Shown: positions 7,097 through 14,254 of the stretch, one piece after another
Layout of the letters: every line of letters starts with the position of its first letter
Numbering within the stretch: the first letter of the stretch is position 1
Source of the DNA: Scatosoma sp045654025
Lineage (GTDB): Bacteria > Bacillota > Clostridia > Christensenellales > Borkfalkiaceae
DNA: 17,938 bases
Direction: 5' to 3'
NCBI GenBank assembly: GCA_045654025.1
Contig: JAZOMO010000036.1
Location: 1 to 17,938 of the forward strand
Made by a program: the position numbers and the translations under genes
Notes under the pieces: generated by a model
Seen by the model: the letters and a program-made list of their open reading frames with translations, nothing else
The model's database searches: none
Told to the model about the DNA's origin: nothing

Positions 7097-7938
7097 ATTT
7101 GAAAGAGATTTTGAAGATTGCACAAGAGGACAAGAGTGCAATCGGTATGTTTAACGCAACGGGGTTTGACAGCTTGCAGGCGGTGATCGGCGCGGCGGAA
7201 GAACTCAATAAGCCCGTCATCATCGCGCACGCAGAAGTACATAACGTGTACAACGATATTTCGATGGTCGGCCCTGCGATGGTAGCGGTGGCGCAGAACG
7301 CAAAAGTGCCCGTATGCGTGCACCTTGACCACGGTACTTCTTTGGATATGGTGTATAAGGCGTTGCGCCTTGGTTTTACGTCCGTTATGATGGATGCGTC
7401 TGCGATGCCTTATGAAGAAAACTTGCGCCTTACGAAGATGATTACCGAGGCGGCGCATTCGATGAACGTGAGCGTAGAGGCAGAGCTTGGCAGACTTGTG
7501 ACGGGCGAGGCAGGCAGCGGCGAAGAAATGGTGGGCGCAAAAGCGGAAGATTTCTACACTCGACCTGACGAGGCAGAGGCGTTCTGTGCGGCAACGGGGA
7601 TTGATGCGCTTGCGATTGCGTTTGGTACGGCGCACGGGTTCTATTCGGCGCAGCCGAAACTCGATTATGACGTCATCAAAAACTGCGCGAAAGCGACGGG
7701 TTTGCCCCTTGTTATGCACGGCGGCAGCGGCGTGTCCGAAGAGGGCTTTAAGAAGGCGATTGAAAGCGGTATCCGCAAGATTAACTACTATTCGTATATG
7801 TCGAAGGCAGGTTATATGGCGGCGCAGAAGGTTATAGAAAGCGGCAAGACAAGCTATTTACACGACGTAGAATACGCGGCAATGCAAGCGATGAAAGAGG
7901 ACGTTAAAAAGGCAATCCAAGTGTTTTCTAAACTGTAA
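7087..7938 (+). CDS. Class II (zinc) ketose-bisphosphate aldolase
   Basis: Cleaves a ketose phosphate to dihydroxyacetone phosphate and an aldehyde, in the fructose/tagatose-bisphosphate aldolase family (Fba, GatY, KbaY, AgaY). Length of 283 residues is typical. HLDHGTS begins at residue 79, with D81 the catalytic acid/base and H82 a zinc ligand. H183 (GTAHG) and H211 (MHGGSG) are the other expected zinc ligands. After GIRKIN the usual IGTE/VDTD type segment reads YYSYMSK, so this is a divergent subgroup and substrate specificity should not be assumed. The ATG overlaps the end of the kinase gene (ATGCTTGTAA shared), so the pair is translationally coupled. It is the last gene of the cluster and is followed by a strong terminator. 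Confidence 0.92.
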   Translation: MLVNLKEILKIAQEDKSAIGMFNATGFDSLQAVIGAAEELNKPVIIAHAEVHNVYNDISMVGPAMVAVAQNAKVPVCVHLDHGTSLDMVYKALRLGFTSVMMDASAMPYEENLRLTKMITEAAHSMNVSVEAELGRLVTGEAGSGEEMVGAKAEDFYTRPDEAEAFCAATGIDALAIAFGTAHGFYSAQPKLDYDVIKNCAKATGLPLVMHGGSGVSEEGFKKAIESGIRKINYYSYMSKAGYMAAQKVIESGKTSYLHDVEYAAMQAMKEDVKKAIQVFSKL

Positions 7939-7970
7939 ATATACATCAAAAATGGTATAAATTGAAAAAG

Positions 7971-8006
7971 ACCGAGTGGGCGAAAGCGTTCCACTTGGTT
8001 TTTTTA
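7971..8006 (+). terminator. Rho-independent terminator after the aldolase gene
   Basis: ACCGAGTGG (7971-7979) pairs with CCACTTGGT (7991-7999) with one G-U pair. A GCGAAAGC cap adds two more pairs, and a run of seven T follows. It marks the end of the transporter and catabolic transcript. Confidence 0.88.
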
Positions 8007-8028
8007 ATCATAAATCCAAACAAATGTA

Positions 8029-8057
8029 TTGACAAATTTTGTACGCTATGGTAACAT
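8029..8057 (+). promoter_or_regulatory. Sigma-A-type promoter for the capA-like transcript
   Basis: TTGACA (8029-8034) is a perfect -35, with a 17-base spacer to TAACAT (8052-8057). Transcription would start near 8064, giving a leader of about 25 bases before the ATG at 8090. It lies just after the previous terminator. Confidence 0.7.
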
Positions 8058-8089
8058 AATGGTAGAAATTATTATGGATGGTAATTCAA

Positions 8090-9166
8090 ATGAAATTAAT
8101 GTTTTGTGGGGATTTTGTTCCTACTAAAATAACGGAACAAAGATTTATTAATAAGGATATGGGGACGTTTGGGGACGTTGTTCCCTTATTAAAGAGCGCA
8201 GATCGCGTATTTGTCAACCTCGAATGCGCATTGACCAATTCGGAGAATCGGATTAAAAAATTTGGACCCTGCCTCAAGGGTGCGCCCGAATGTGCGGACA
8301 TTCTGCCGCTTGCAGGCATCACGGATGCGGCGCTTGCCAACAATCACGCCTTTGACTTTGGCGAAGTAGGTATGAGAGATACGCTTGCAAACCTCGATAG
8401 AGTAGGTATTCCTTACACGGGTGTAGGCGAAAATGACGAAGATAGCCGCAAGCTCTATTTCGTAGAGCAGGACGGCAAAAAGATTGCAATCGTCAACGTG
8501 TGCGAGCATGAATACAGCTATGCAACGCCTAGCAGAATCGGTACGAACCCGTTTGACCCGTTCTTGACGATGCAGGACGTTCGCGCGGCGAAGAAGCAAG
8601 CAGATTTCGTTATTGTTATCTACCACGGCGCAAAGGAGCATTGTCGCTATCCTTCCCCTCGTGTTCGCAATCTCTGCCACGAGTTGGCGCATAACGGCGC
8701 AGACGCGGTGCTTTTACAGCACAGCCATTGTATCGGTTGCTACGAAAATTATGAGGGATGCCATATCGTTTACGGGCAAGGTAACTTCCATTTCTGCATG
8801 AACGTGCCCATGGAAAGCTGGTGGTCGGGCTTGGTCGTGGAAATCCGTGTAGAGGATAAGCTGGAAATCGACTTCCATCCCATCGAATGTTCGGAAGAAG
8901 GCATTTGGCTGGCAAAAGGCGAAGCGTATGACAAGATTATGCAACCCTTCTATGCGCGCAACCAAGAGCTGTTGAACGGCGAATGGATTAAGGGCTGGAG
9001 GGCGTTCTGTGAATCGGTTAAGGAAAAGTATGCGGCGGTAATCGTTGGCTTAGGCCCTGATGCTGAAGAAGGAAAGAATCAGCGGTTCGCGCATTATTTG
9101 GACTGCGAAGCTCATACCGACGTATGGCGTGAAATCTTCCCGACTTGGAACTCGACGAATAAATAA
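8090..9166 (+). CDS. CapA/PgsA-like calcineurin-type metallophosphatase
   Basis: Member of the CapA family (poly-gamma-glutamate synthesis protein type), which has a calcineurin-like metallophosphoesterase fold. Visible motifs from this start are GD (7-8), NLE (43-45), NNHAFDFG (from 84), YHG (178-180), QHSH (210-213) and the GQGNF strand that follows. Start choice: the ATG at 8090 has GGATGG 8 bases upstream and gives MKLMFCGDF, the usual family start; the ATG at 8078 overlaps that ribosome binding site. The protein has 358 residues and no signal peptide or membrane helix, so it should be cytoplasmic, unlike membrane-bound CapA of capsule operons. No other pgs/cap genes are present. A phosphatase acting on a sugar phosphate in the neighbouring pathway is a reasonable inference but unproven. 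Confidence 0.85.
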   Translation: MKLMFCGDFVPTKITEQRFINKDMGTFGDVVPLLKSADRVFVNLECALTNSENRIKKFGPCLKGAPECADILPLAGITDAALANNHAFDFGEVGMRDTLANLDRVGIPYTGVGENDEDSRKLYFVEQDGKKIAIVNVCEHEYSYATPSRIGTNPFDPFLTMQDVRAAKKQADFVIVIYHGAKEHCRYPSPRVRNLCHELAHNGADAVLLQHSHCIGCYENYEGCHIVYGQGNFHFCMNVPMESWWSGLVVEIRVEDKLEIDFHPIECSEEGIWLAKGEAYDKIMQPFYARNQELLNGEWIKGWRAFCESVKEKYAAVIVGLGPDAEEGKNQRFAHYLDCEAHTDVWREIFPTWNSTNK

Positions 9167-9223
9167 GAATCTGTAAATTGCGGGAATGCTCAAATTATAA
9201 AAATACGATGAGGGAAAAAGAGC

Positions 9224-11239
9224 ATGAAGAAAGATGGATATAAATACGTACTTCGTTATTATTTGCCTGTGCGCCCCATATATGATGAAGGATTTACAGA
9301 GAAACGGTTTGAAAAACTTTTAAAATTTTGTCGTAAGGCAAATGTAGATGCGGTTATGTTTTTTGTTGCCCACAATCCGCAAAATTATTATATGCCGGAT
9401 ACACCCGAATACGCTTTAACGTGGCAGGCGCAAATGATCCCGTATATCAAGCGTTTGCGCGAAGCGGGAATAGGCTATCAAATCAATTTTCAAGATATAC
9501 TTGGTATGGAAACCGGCGGTGCGGATGTAAAAGACAAATATGATTGGGAATATATGGTAGATCATACGGGAAGAACGACTCCGTGTGGTTGTCCCATAGG
9601 AAAAAAATTTCGGGAAAATACCAAAGAAAGATTACAGATTTGGGCAAAAACACAACCGGACGTTATTTGGATAGACGACGATTTTCGTATGCACAATCAC
9701 GGGGGCGCTCTGTTTGCGCGGTCGGAAGGAAAACCGCCTTATATCGACAGATATTGCTATTGCGATAATCATATAAGATTATTTAATGAAAAATATAATA
9801 CGAATTATGATAGGGAAACTCTTGTAAACGAAATTTTGCAAGAAGGAGAACCGAGTTGGGCAAGAAAGGCGTATTTTGATTTTGTTGGCGAAACTATGGT
9901 GGATACCGCAAGTTGGGTTTCCTCAACGATACGCTCTGTAAGCCCCAAAACAAGAGTTGCGCAAATGGTAAGTCAAGCGGATGCACATACCAACGAGGCG
10001 CGAAACTGGAATGCGTTTTTAACTGCTATTTCCGGCGGTGATATTCCCATGGTGAGAACTGGATTGGGGCCGTATTTTGAGTATGATAGGTTAGATTATT
10101 GTACTGCGTATATGGAAACCGCGCAGATGCAAGCGCAAATACGCGAAACATATATGGATAAGGTGGAGTATTGTCCCGAGGTGGAAAATACGCGCTATAC
10201 AGTTTGGTCGAAATCTGCGTCGGCAACAACTTATCAAATGTTTTTAGGTGCATTTTTGGGGGGTAAGGCAATTACGCTTGCTTTACACGATTTAGACGGG
10301 GGTGCATTTGAAGATGAGCCACGCTATGAAGAAATGTTGCGAAGACAAAAACCATTTTTAGATAAGATTGTTGGTTTGGGATTAGATCAAGCGGAAGATT
10401 TAGGTGTAATAATTCCTACCTGTGGTGATAGCGCGAAACGCTACCACTTAACGAAGGGTGAAAATTTTAATGAACTTTGCGGCAGACAACGGTATATTGA
10501 AAAATATCTAATGAATATTGGCATCCCTTGCCGATATGCAAACGTAAAAGAATTAAATGAGAAAGGTTGCGTTGCTTTGGATAGATATGCGGCGAACTTC
10601 TTGACGGATGATGAACTGCGTACGATCTTGCAAGGCGGGGTATTCTTAGACGGTGGCGCTGCAGAAGTGTTAATAGGACGTGGGTTTGCTGAACAAATAG
10701 GGGTAAAAACGATAAAAAGAAAAAATGTATTTTTACAAGCGGAAAATATAAATCTTTTTACCCGTAACGATGGTACTAATATTCGCATTCCTTGCCGTGT
10801 TCCTATAAATTGTTGGTTTGAAATAGAAACTTTGGAAGGCACAAAGGTTTTTTCCACTTTTTTAGATAAAAAAGGAGATGCTTTCAAAGGCTTGACTTTC
10901 TTTGATAATTCGTTGGGCGGTCGAGTTGCGGTTTATCCTATGGAAAAAGATTTTGGGGTAAGCGGATTTTATACGCATCACCGCGTAAACCTCATAAAAG
11001 ATACTTTTGAAAAGCTTTGCTCTACGCTTCCGCGAATAAATACGGAATCTTTTACTTTGGTTGCAACAAGGAAAAAGGGAGATGAAGTATATTATGCGTT
11101 GACGAATCTTGCGACTGATGATTCAGAATCGTATTGCATTGATGGTATTATCGTAAAGGAAAGACTAAAAATTTATCAAACGGCCGTGTATGTAAAGAAG
11201 AAAGGAAAGCTTATTAAAATAGGCAAAAGTAAAAGATAA
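9224..11239 (+). CDS. Unassigned glycoside-hydrolase-like protein (TIM barrel plus GATase1-like and beta domains)
   Basis: A large cytoplasmic protein (671 residues, no signal peptide) whose layout resembles clan GH-A enzymes such as GH42 beta-galactosidases. Residues about 1-380 look like a TIM barrel, with W149-I-D-D-D-F-R at a strand end and E319-V-E321-N later as candidate acidic residues. Residues about 385-505 (from EDLGVIIPTC through FLTDDELRTIL and GGVFLDGGAAEVL) resemble the Rossmann-like trimerisation domain of GH42, and the tail is beta-rich and lysine-rich at its end. No GH family can be named with confidence, and the catalytic pair is inferred only. AGGGAAA lies about 10 bases before the ATG. 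Codons are visibly more AT-rich than in the flanking genes (many AAA, TTT, TTA, ATA), which may mean separate acquisition. It would cleave imported glycosides inside the cell. Confidence 0.7.
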   Translation: MKKDGYKYVLRYYLPVRPIYDEGFTEKRFEKLLKFCRKANVDAVMFFVAHNPQNYYMPDTPEYALTWQAQMIPYIKRLREAGIGYQINFQDILGMETGGADVKDKYDWEYMVDHTGRTTPCGCPIGKKFRENTKERLQIWAKTQPDVIWIDDDFRMHNHGGALFARSEGKPPYIDRYCYCDNHIRLFNEKYNTNYDRETLVNEILQEGEPSWARKAYFDFVGETMVDTASWVSSTIRSVSPKTRVAQMVSQADAHTNEARNWNAFLTAISGGDIPMVRTGLGPYFEYDRLDYCTAYMETAQMQAQIRETYMDKVEYCPEVENTRYTVWSKSASATTYQMFLGAFLGGKAITLALHDLDGGAFEDEPRYEEMLRRQKPFLDKIVGLGLDQAEDLGVIIPTCGDSAKRYHLTKGENFNELCGRQRYIEKYLMNIGIPCRYANVKELNEKGCVALDRYAANFLTDDELRTILQGGVFLDGGAAEVLIGRGFAEQIGVKTIKRKNVFLQAENINLFTRNDGTNIRIPCRVPINCWFEIETLEGTKVFSTFLDKKGDAFKGLTFFDNSLGGRVAVYPMEKDFGVSGFYTHHRVNLIKDTFEKLCSTLPRINTESFTLVATRKKGDEVYYALTNLATDDSESYCIDGIIVKERLKIYQTAVYVKKKGKLIKIGKSKR

Positions 11240-11315
11240 CTACTCAAAGTCCATAAAAAGGTTGGATAAAAAGATAAACAGCATTGCATGGCTTTAATTG
11301 GTGGATTATAAAATT

Positions 11316-12062
11316 ATGATACATTCTTTCTTGTTGATAGGACAATCGAATATGGCGGGGAGGGGGAATTTAGCGGAAACGATTCCTGTAGATACTTCCC
11401 GCATAAAGGTTCTCCGAAACGGGCGTTGGCAAAAAATGTTTCGTCCCATCAATCCTGATAGAGCTTATTCGGGTGTGAGCCTTGCGGAAAGTTTTGCGGA
11501 AGCGTATGCAGCAAAGCATCACGTAGACGTAGGATTAATACCTTGCGCCGACGGCGGAACATCGCTTGAACAATGGAAGGTTGGGGGTGTATTGTACGAT
11601 AATGCAGTTGCCCAAGCAAAATTAGCCTTGCGGACGTCTACGATTGTCGGTGTATTATGGCATCATGGTGAGTCGGATTGTTCGATGGATTTGGCTACGA
11701 CGTATAAAGAACGTTTTGAAGTTATAATGAACGCTTTAAGAACGGAACTTAATTTACAATCCGTACCGTTCCTTTTAGGGGAACTGGGGGATTTTTTGGT
11801 GGATTGTACGGTTGGTATAAATGGGAAAAACTTTTATATCGTAAACGAGCAGATACAAAAGATTGCCAAAACGAATGAGTTTACGGCCGCGGTATCGGCG
11901 AAAGATTTGACGGCGAACGCGGATAATCTGCATTTTAATGCAAAGAGTTTGTATGAATTTGGCTTGCGCTATTTTGCCGCATTTGAACGATTATACGATA
12001 AACAAAGGGAATTTAAAGAAAAGGACGAGGATGTTGTTCGTTCTGAAATAGAACTTTTGTAA
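11316..12062 (+). CDS. SGNH carbohydrate esterase, sialate O-acetylesterase/CE6-like
   Basis: Hydrolase of the SASA/CE6 type that removes O-acetyl groups from sugars such as acetylated xylan or sialic acid. The catalytic triad is readable: S11 in LIGQSNMAGRG (block I), and D203 with H206 in DNLHF. WHHGESD (around residues 115-121) is the conserved block between them, and GGTS lies near residue 80. The start at ATG 11316 is chosen because GGTGGA lies 10 bases upstream and family members begin MIHSFLLIGQSN-like; the TTG at 11298 overlaps nothing useful. The 248 residues carry no signal peptide, so it acts in the cytoplasm. It follows the hydrolase-like gene by 76 bases and ends the transcript. 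Like its upstream neighbour it is AT-richer. It probably deacetylates the imported saccharide. Confidence 0.85.
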   Translation: MIHSFLLIGQSNMAGRGNLAETIPVDTSRIKVLRNGRWQKMFRPINPDRAYSGVSLAESFAEAYAAKHHVDVGLIPCADGGTSLEQWKVGGVLYDNAVAQAKLALRTSTIVGVLWHHGESDCSMDLATTYKERFEVIMNALRTELNLQSVPFLLGELGDFLVDCTVGINGKNFYIVNEQIQKIAKTNEFTAAVSAKDLTANADNLHFNAKSLYEFGLRYFAAFERLYDKQREFKEKDEDVVRSEIELL

Positions 12063-12111
12063 AATGCATAACAATATTGCGAACCGTCTTTGTGAAGATA
12101 GTTTAATAAAG

Positions 12112-12142
12112 AAAAAAGCAGCGAAAAATTCGCTGCTTTTTT
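12112..12142. terminator. Bidirectional terminator between the esterase gene and pyk
   Basis: AAAAAAGCAGCGAA (12112-12125) and TTCGCTGCTTTTTT (12129-12142) form a perfect 14-bp stem with a 3-base loop. With A-runs on the left arm and T-runs on the right it can end both the + strand esterase transcript and the - strand pyk transcript. Confidence 0.92.
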
Positions 12143-12158
12143 TGTTATTTTTACGGAT

Positions 12159-13565
12159 TTATATGGTTTCAATACTGATAAGGTTGGAATTTCCGCTCTT
12201 GCCGTTCGGCGTGCCGCCCGTAATGACGATGACGTCGCCCTTTTGAGCCAAGCCGCTTTTCAAGGCGCTTTGCTTTGCGAAATAGAAGAGAATGTCCACC
12301 GAGTCAACCTCTTCCGCTAAAACAGGGAAAACGCCCCAGCTGAGCGCAAGCTTACGATATGCGTGAATATCAGTGGTCATACCGATAATGCTGATGTTTG
12401 GACGGAAACGGGAAACCTTACGCGCGGTTGCGCCCGTACGCGTACAAACGACGATAGCCTTTGCGTTCAGGTCGCTTGCGAGGGTTGCCGCAGAGTGTGA
12501 AAGGGCTTCTGCCGTACTCTCAATCTTGAAATCCTCGATATACTGGATATAGTTCGTATGGTTTTCCGCTCTGTAAACGATTTTTGCCATCGCATCTACC
12601 GATTGCACGGGGAATTGACCTGCAGCCGTTTCGCCGGAGAGCATAACGGCGGAAGTACCGTCGTACACGGCGTTGGCAACGTCGGAAATTTCCGCTCTCG
12701 TAGGACGAGGGTTGTAAATCATCGATTCCAGCATTTCCGTTGCGGTGATAACACGCTTACCGTAGATACGACAGCAGGAAATGATGTATTTTTGCACGTC
12801 GGGCAGCTCTTCAAAGGGAATTTCCACGCCCAAGTCGCCGCGGGCAACCATGATGCCGTCCGATTCCTTGATAATGTCAATCAGGTTCTTCACGCCTGCA
12901 CGGTTTTCAATCTTTGCGATGACGTCGATGTGCGCGCCGCCGTGTTCTGCCAGGAAATTTTTCGCATCAATGACGTCCTGTGCACGCGATACGAAGGAGA
13001 GTGCCACGAAATCTACTTCTTGCTGAATGCCAAACAGCAAGTCGGCCTTGTCCTGCTCGGAAAGGAACTCCAGATGCAATTCCTTTTCGGGGAAGAACAT
13101 GGATTTACGGTTGGAAAGCTCGCCGCCGATTTCAACAACGCAATTTACGTTCGGTTTTTCGATGGAAACGACCTTAAAAACGATCAAACCATTATTCAAA
13201 AGGATTTTATCGCCTGCTTGTAATTCCTCGCAAATAGAGGCAAAGGAAACGCTTACACGGTGCTGATCGCCGATTATATCGTCGGTCGTAAAAGTAAAGC
13301 GGTCGCCTGCCTTCAAAAAAATCTTTCCGTTTTCAAAGGTCTTAATACGGAATTCAGGGCCTTTGGTATCCAAGAGGATGGGAAGGGGAATTTTCTTTTC
13401 TTCACGCACCGCTTTGATGGTGGCAATTTTTTCTGCGTGTTGTTCGTGCGTGCCGTGCGAAAAGTTAATTCTAGCAACGTTCATGCCTGCATCTGCCATA
13501 GCGGCGATGACTTCCTTACTTTCGCTGGAAGGGCCGAGCGTGCAAATAATTTTTGTCTTTTTCAT
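12159..13565 (-). CDS. pyk: Pyruvate kinase
   Basis: Converts phosphoenolpyruvate and ADP to pyruvate and ATP, the last step of glycolysis. At 468 residues it is a standard bacterial length and lacks the C-terminal PEP-utilising-like extension of Bacillus enzymes. Active-site parts are in place: R32-x-N34-x-S36 (ARINFSHG), LDTKGPE (65-71), the catalytic K218 in IAKIEN with E220, D244 in VARGDLG, and the ATEMLESM helix (275-282). The Glu in TKGPE is the residue linked to potassium dependence. The B domain lies near residues 70-165, and the C-terminal domain from about 340 shows the CTRTGATAR effector-like loop. The second half of the motif reads TEMLES instead of the common TQMLES. On the minus strand an AAGGT ribosome binding site precedes the ATG. 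The gene is divergent from rnpB and convergent with the esterase gene. Confidence 0.97.
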   Translation of the reverse strand: MKKTKIICTLGPSSESKEVIAAMADAGMNVARINFSHGTHEQHAEKIATIKAVREEKKIPLPILLDTKGPEFRIKTFENGKIFLKAGDRFTFTTDDIIGDQHRVSVSFASICEELQAGDKILLNNGLIVFKVVSIEKPNVNCVVEIGGELSNRKSMFFPEKELHLEFLSEQDKADLLFGIQQEVDFVALSFVSRAQDVIDAKNFLAEHGGAHIDVIAKIENRAGVKNLIDIIKESDGIMVARGDLGVEIPFEELPDVQKYIISCCRIYGKRVITATEMLESMIYNPRPTRAEISDVANAVYDGTSAVMLSGETAAGQFPVQSVDAMAKIVYRAENHTNYIQYIEDFKIESTAEALSHSAATLASDLNAKAIVVCTRTGATARKVSRFRPNISIIGMTTDIHAYRKLALSWGVFPVLAEEVDSVDILFYFAKQSALKSGLAQKGDVIVITGGTPNGKSGNSNLISIETI

Positions 13566-13586
13566 AATCGTACCTTAAAAATCAAA

Positions 13587-13616
13587 ATTATAGTTCTATT
13601 TTACTCTATTTTTCAA
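13587..13616 (-). promoter_or_regulatory. Promoter of pyk
   Basis: Read on the minus strand, TTGAAA (13616-13611) and a perfect TATAAT (13592-13587) are 18 bases apart. The predicted start near 13580 leaves a leader of about 15 bases that still contains the AAGGT ribosome binding site. Confidence 0.65.
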
Positions 13617-13635
13617 AAAAAAGCAACGAAAAAGC

Positions 13636-13664
13636 GTGCATTTTCTAAAGGAATGTGCTATAAT
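13636..13664 (+). promoter_or_regulatory. Extended -10 promoter of rnpB
   Basis: TGCTATAAT (TATAAT at 13659-13664 with TGn upstream) lies 7 bases before the first base of the RNase P RNA. The -35 (GTGCAT, 13636-13641) is poor, which an extended -10 can offset. It is divergent from the pyk promoter. Confidence 0.65.
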
Positions 13665-13670
13665 CAACTT

Positions 13671-14061
13671 GATTTGAGTCCGTTATACGGTCGCGGGGCG
13701 CGCAAGCGTCATGAGGAAAGTCCGAGCAGCATAGGACAGGGTGCCTGATAACGTCAGGCGAGGGTGACCTTAGGGATAGTGCAACAGAAATATACCGCCG
13801 CAAAAGGCTTGGCTTTCGCCTTGAGTGTTGACTTTGTCAACCGCCCGTTTGCGGTAAGGATGGAAAGGCGAGGTAAGAGCTCACCGATACCGCAGTAATG
13901 CGGTATGCCATGTAAACCCCACCCGCTGCAAGATTGGGCATTTATCATATAGGGCTGTCCGTCCGATAAATGCTGTGAATATCGCTCGAGCTTGTCGGCG
14001 ACGACAAGCCTAGATAAATGGCCGTACACGACAGAACTCGGCTTACAGATGGGCTCAAATC
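13671..14061 (+). ncRNA. rnpB: RNase P RNA
   Basis: Catalytic RNA of RNase P, which cuts the 5' leader from pre-tRNAs. The conserved core is present in order: GAGGAAAGTCCG at 13713-13724, ACAGAAATATACCGCC at 13784-13799, the GGTAAGG...GGCGAGGTAAGAGC block at about 13853-13880, AGATAAATGG and ACAGAACTCGGCTTACAGA at the 3' end. Helix P1 fixes the limits: GATTTGAGTCC (13671-13681) pairs with GGGCTCAAATC (14051-14061) with one G-U pair. Length of about 391 bases is normal. An extended -10 promoter precedes it and an intrinsic terminator follows. I did not fold it to decide between type A and type B. Confidence 0.97.
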
Positions 14062-14074
14062 CTTTAAAAGTGTT

Positions 14075-14107
14075 AAAACCGTCCTAAAAAGGGCGGTTTT
14101 GCGTTTT
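14075..14107 (+). terminator. Terminator of rnpB
   Basis: AAAACCGTCC (14075-14084) pairs with GGGCGGTTTT (14091-14100) around TAAAAA, followed by GCGTTTT. It lies 14 bases after the P1 helix of rnpB. Confidence 0.88.
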
Positions 14108-14121
14108 AAAAGTGGTAGTAT

Positions 14122-14155
14122 GTCAGACGTAATACCTATGTCAGGCATAATACTT
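14122..14155 (+). repeat. Imperfect tandem repeat upstream of sigK
   Basis: GTCAGACGTAATACCT (14122-14137) and GTCAGGCATAATACTT (14140-14155) agree at 13 of 16 positions with an 18-base period. It may be a binding region for a regulator of sigK, or simply a chance duplication between the rnpB terminator and the sigK promoter. Confidence 0.4.
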
Positions 14156-14198
14156 CAGGCCTTTGCCTACATAATTCTCTTATTTTTCGACAAAAAGG

Positions 14199-14228
14199 GC
14201 ATAGTACAAACTTTCCATTTCATACGAT
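14199..14228 (+). promoter_or_regulatory. Sigma-E-like promoter of sigK
   Basis: GCATAGT (14199-14205) matches 6 of 7 positions of the B. subtilis sigma-E -35 consensus (KMATATT). After a 15-base spacer, CATACGAT (14221-14228) matches 7 of 8 positions of the -10 (CATACAHT). CATACGATA also fits the sigma-K -10 (CATAnnnTA). TAGTACAAAC at 14202-14211 is one mismatch from the SpoIIID consensus WWRRACARNY. In B. subtilis sigK is driven by sigma-E with SpoIIID and then by sigma-K, so the arrangement is as expected. Confidence 0.6.
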
Positions 14229-14254
14229 AAACAAAAACGTCGAAGGGGTGGTGT

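Noticed and set aside
8078..8089. Upstream ATG for the CapA-like protein
   Set aside because: It overlaps the GGATGG ribosome binding site of the ATG at 8090, which gives the typical MKLMFCGDF start.
9178..9201. Possible promoter before the hydrolase-like gene
   Set aside because: TTGCGG and the nearby ATTATA or TATAAA are only 10-12 bases apart, too short for a sigma-A promoter.
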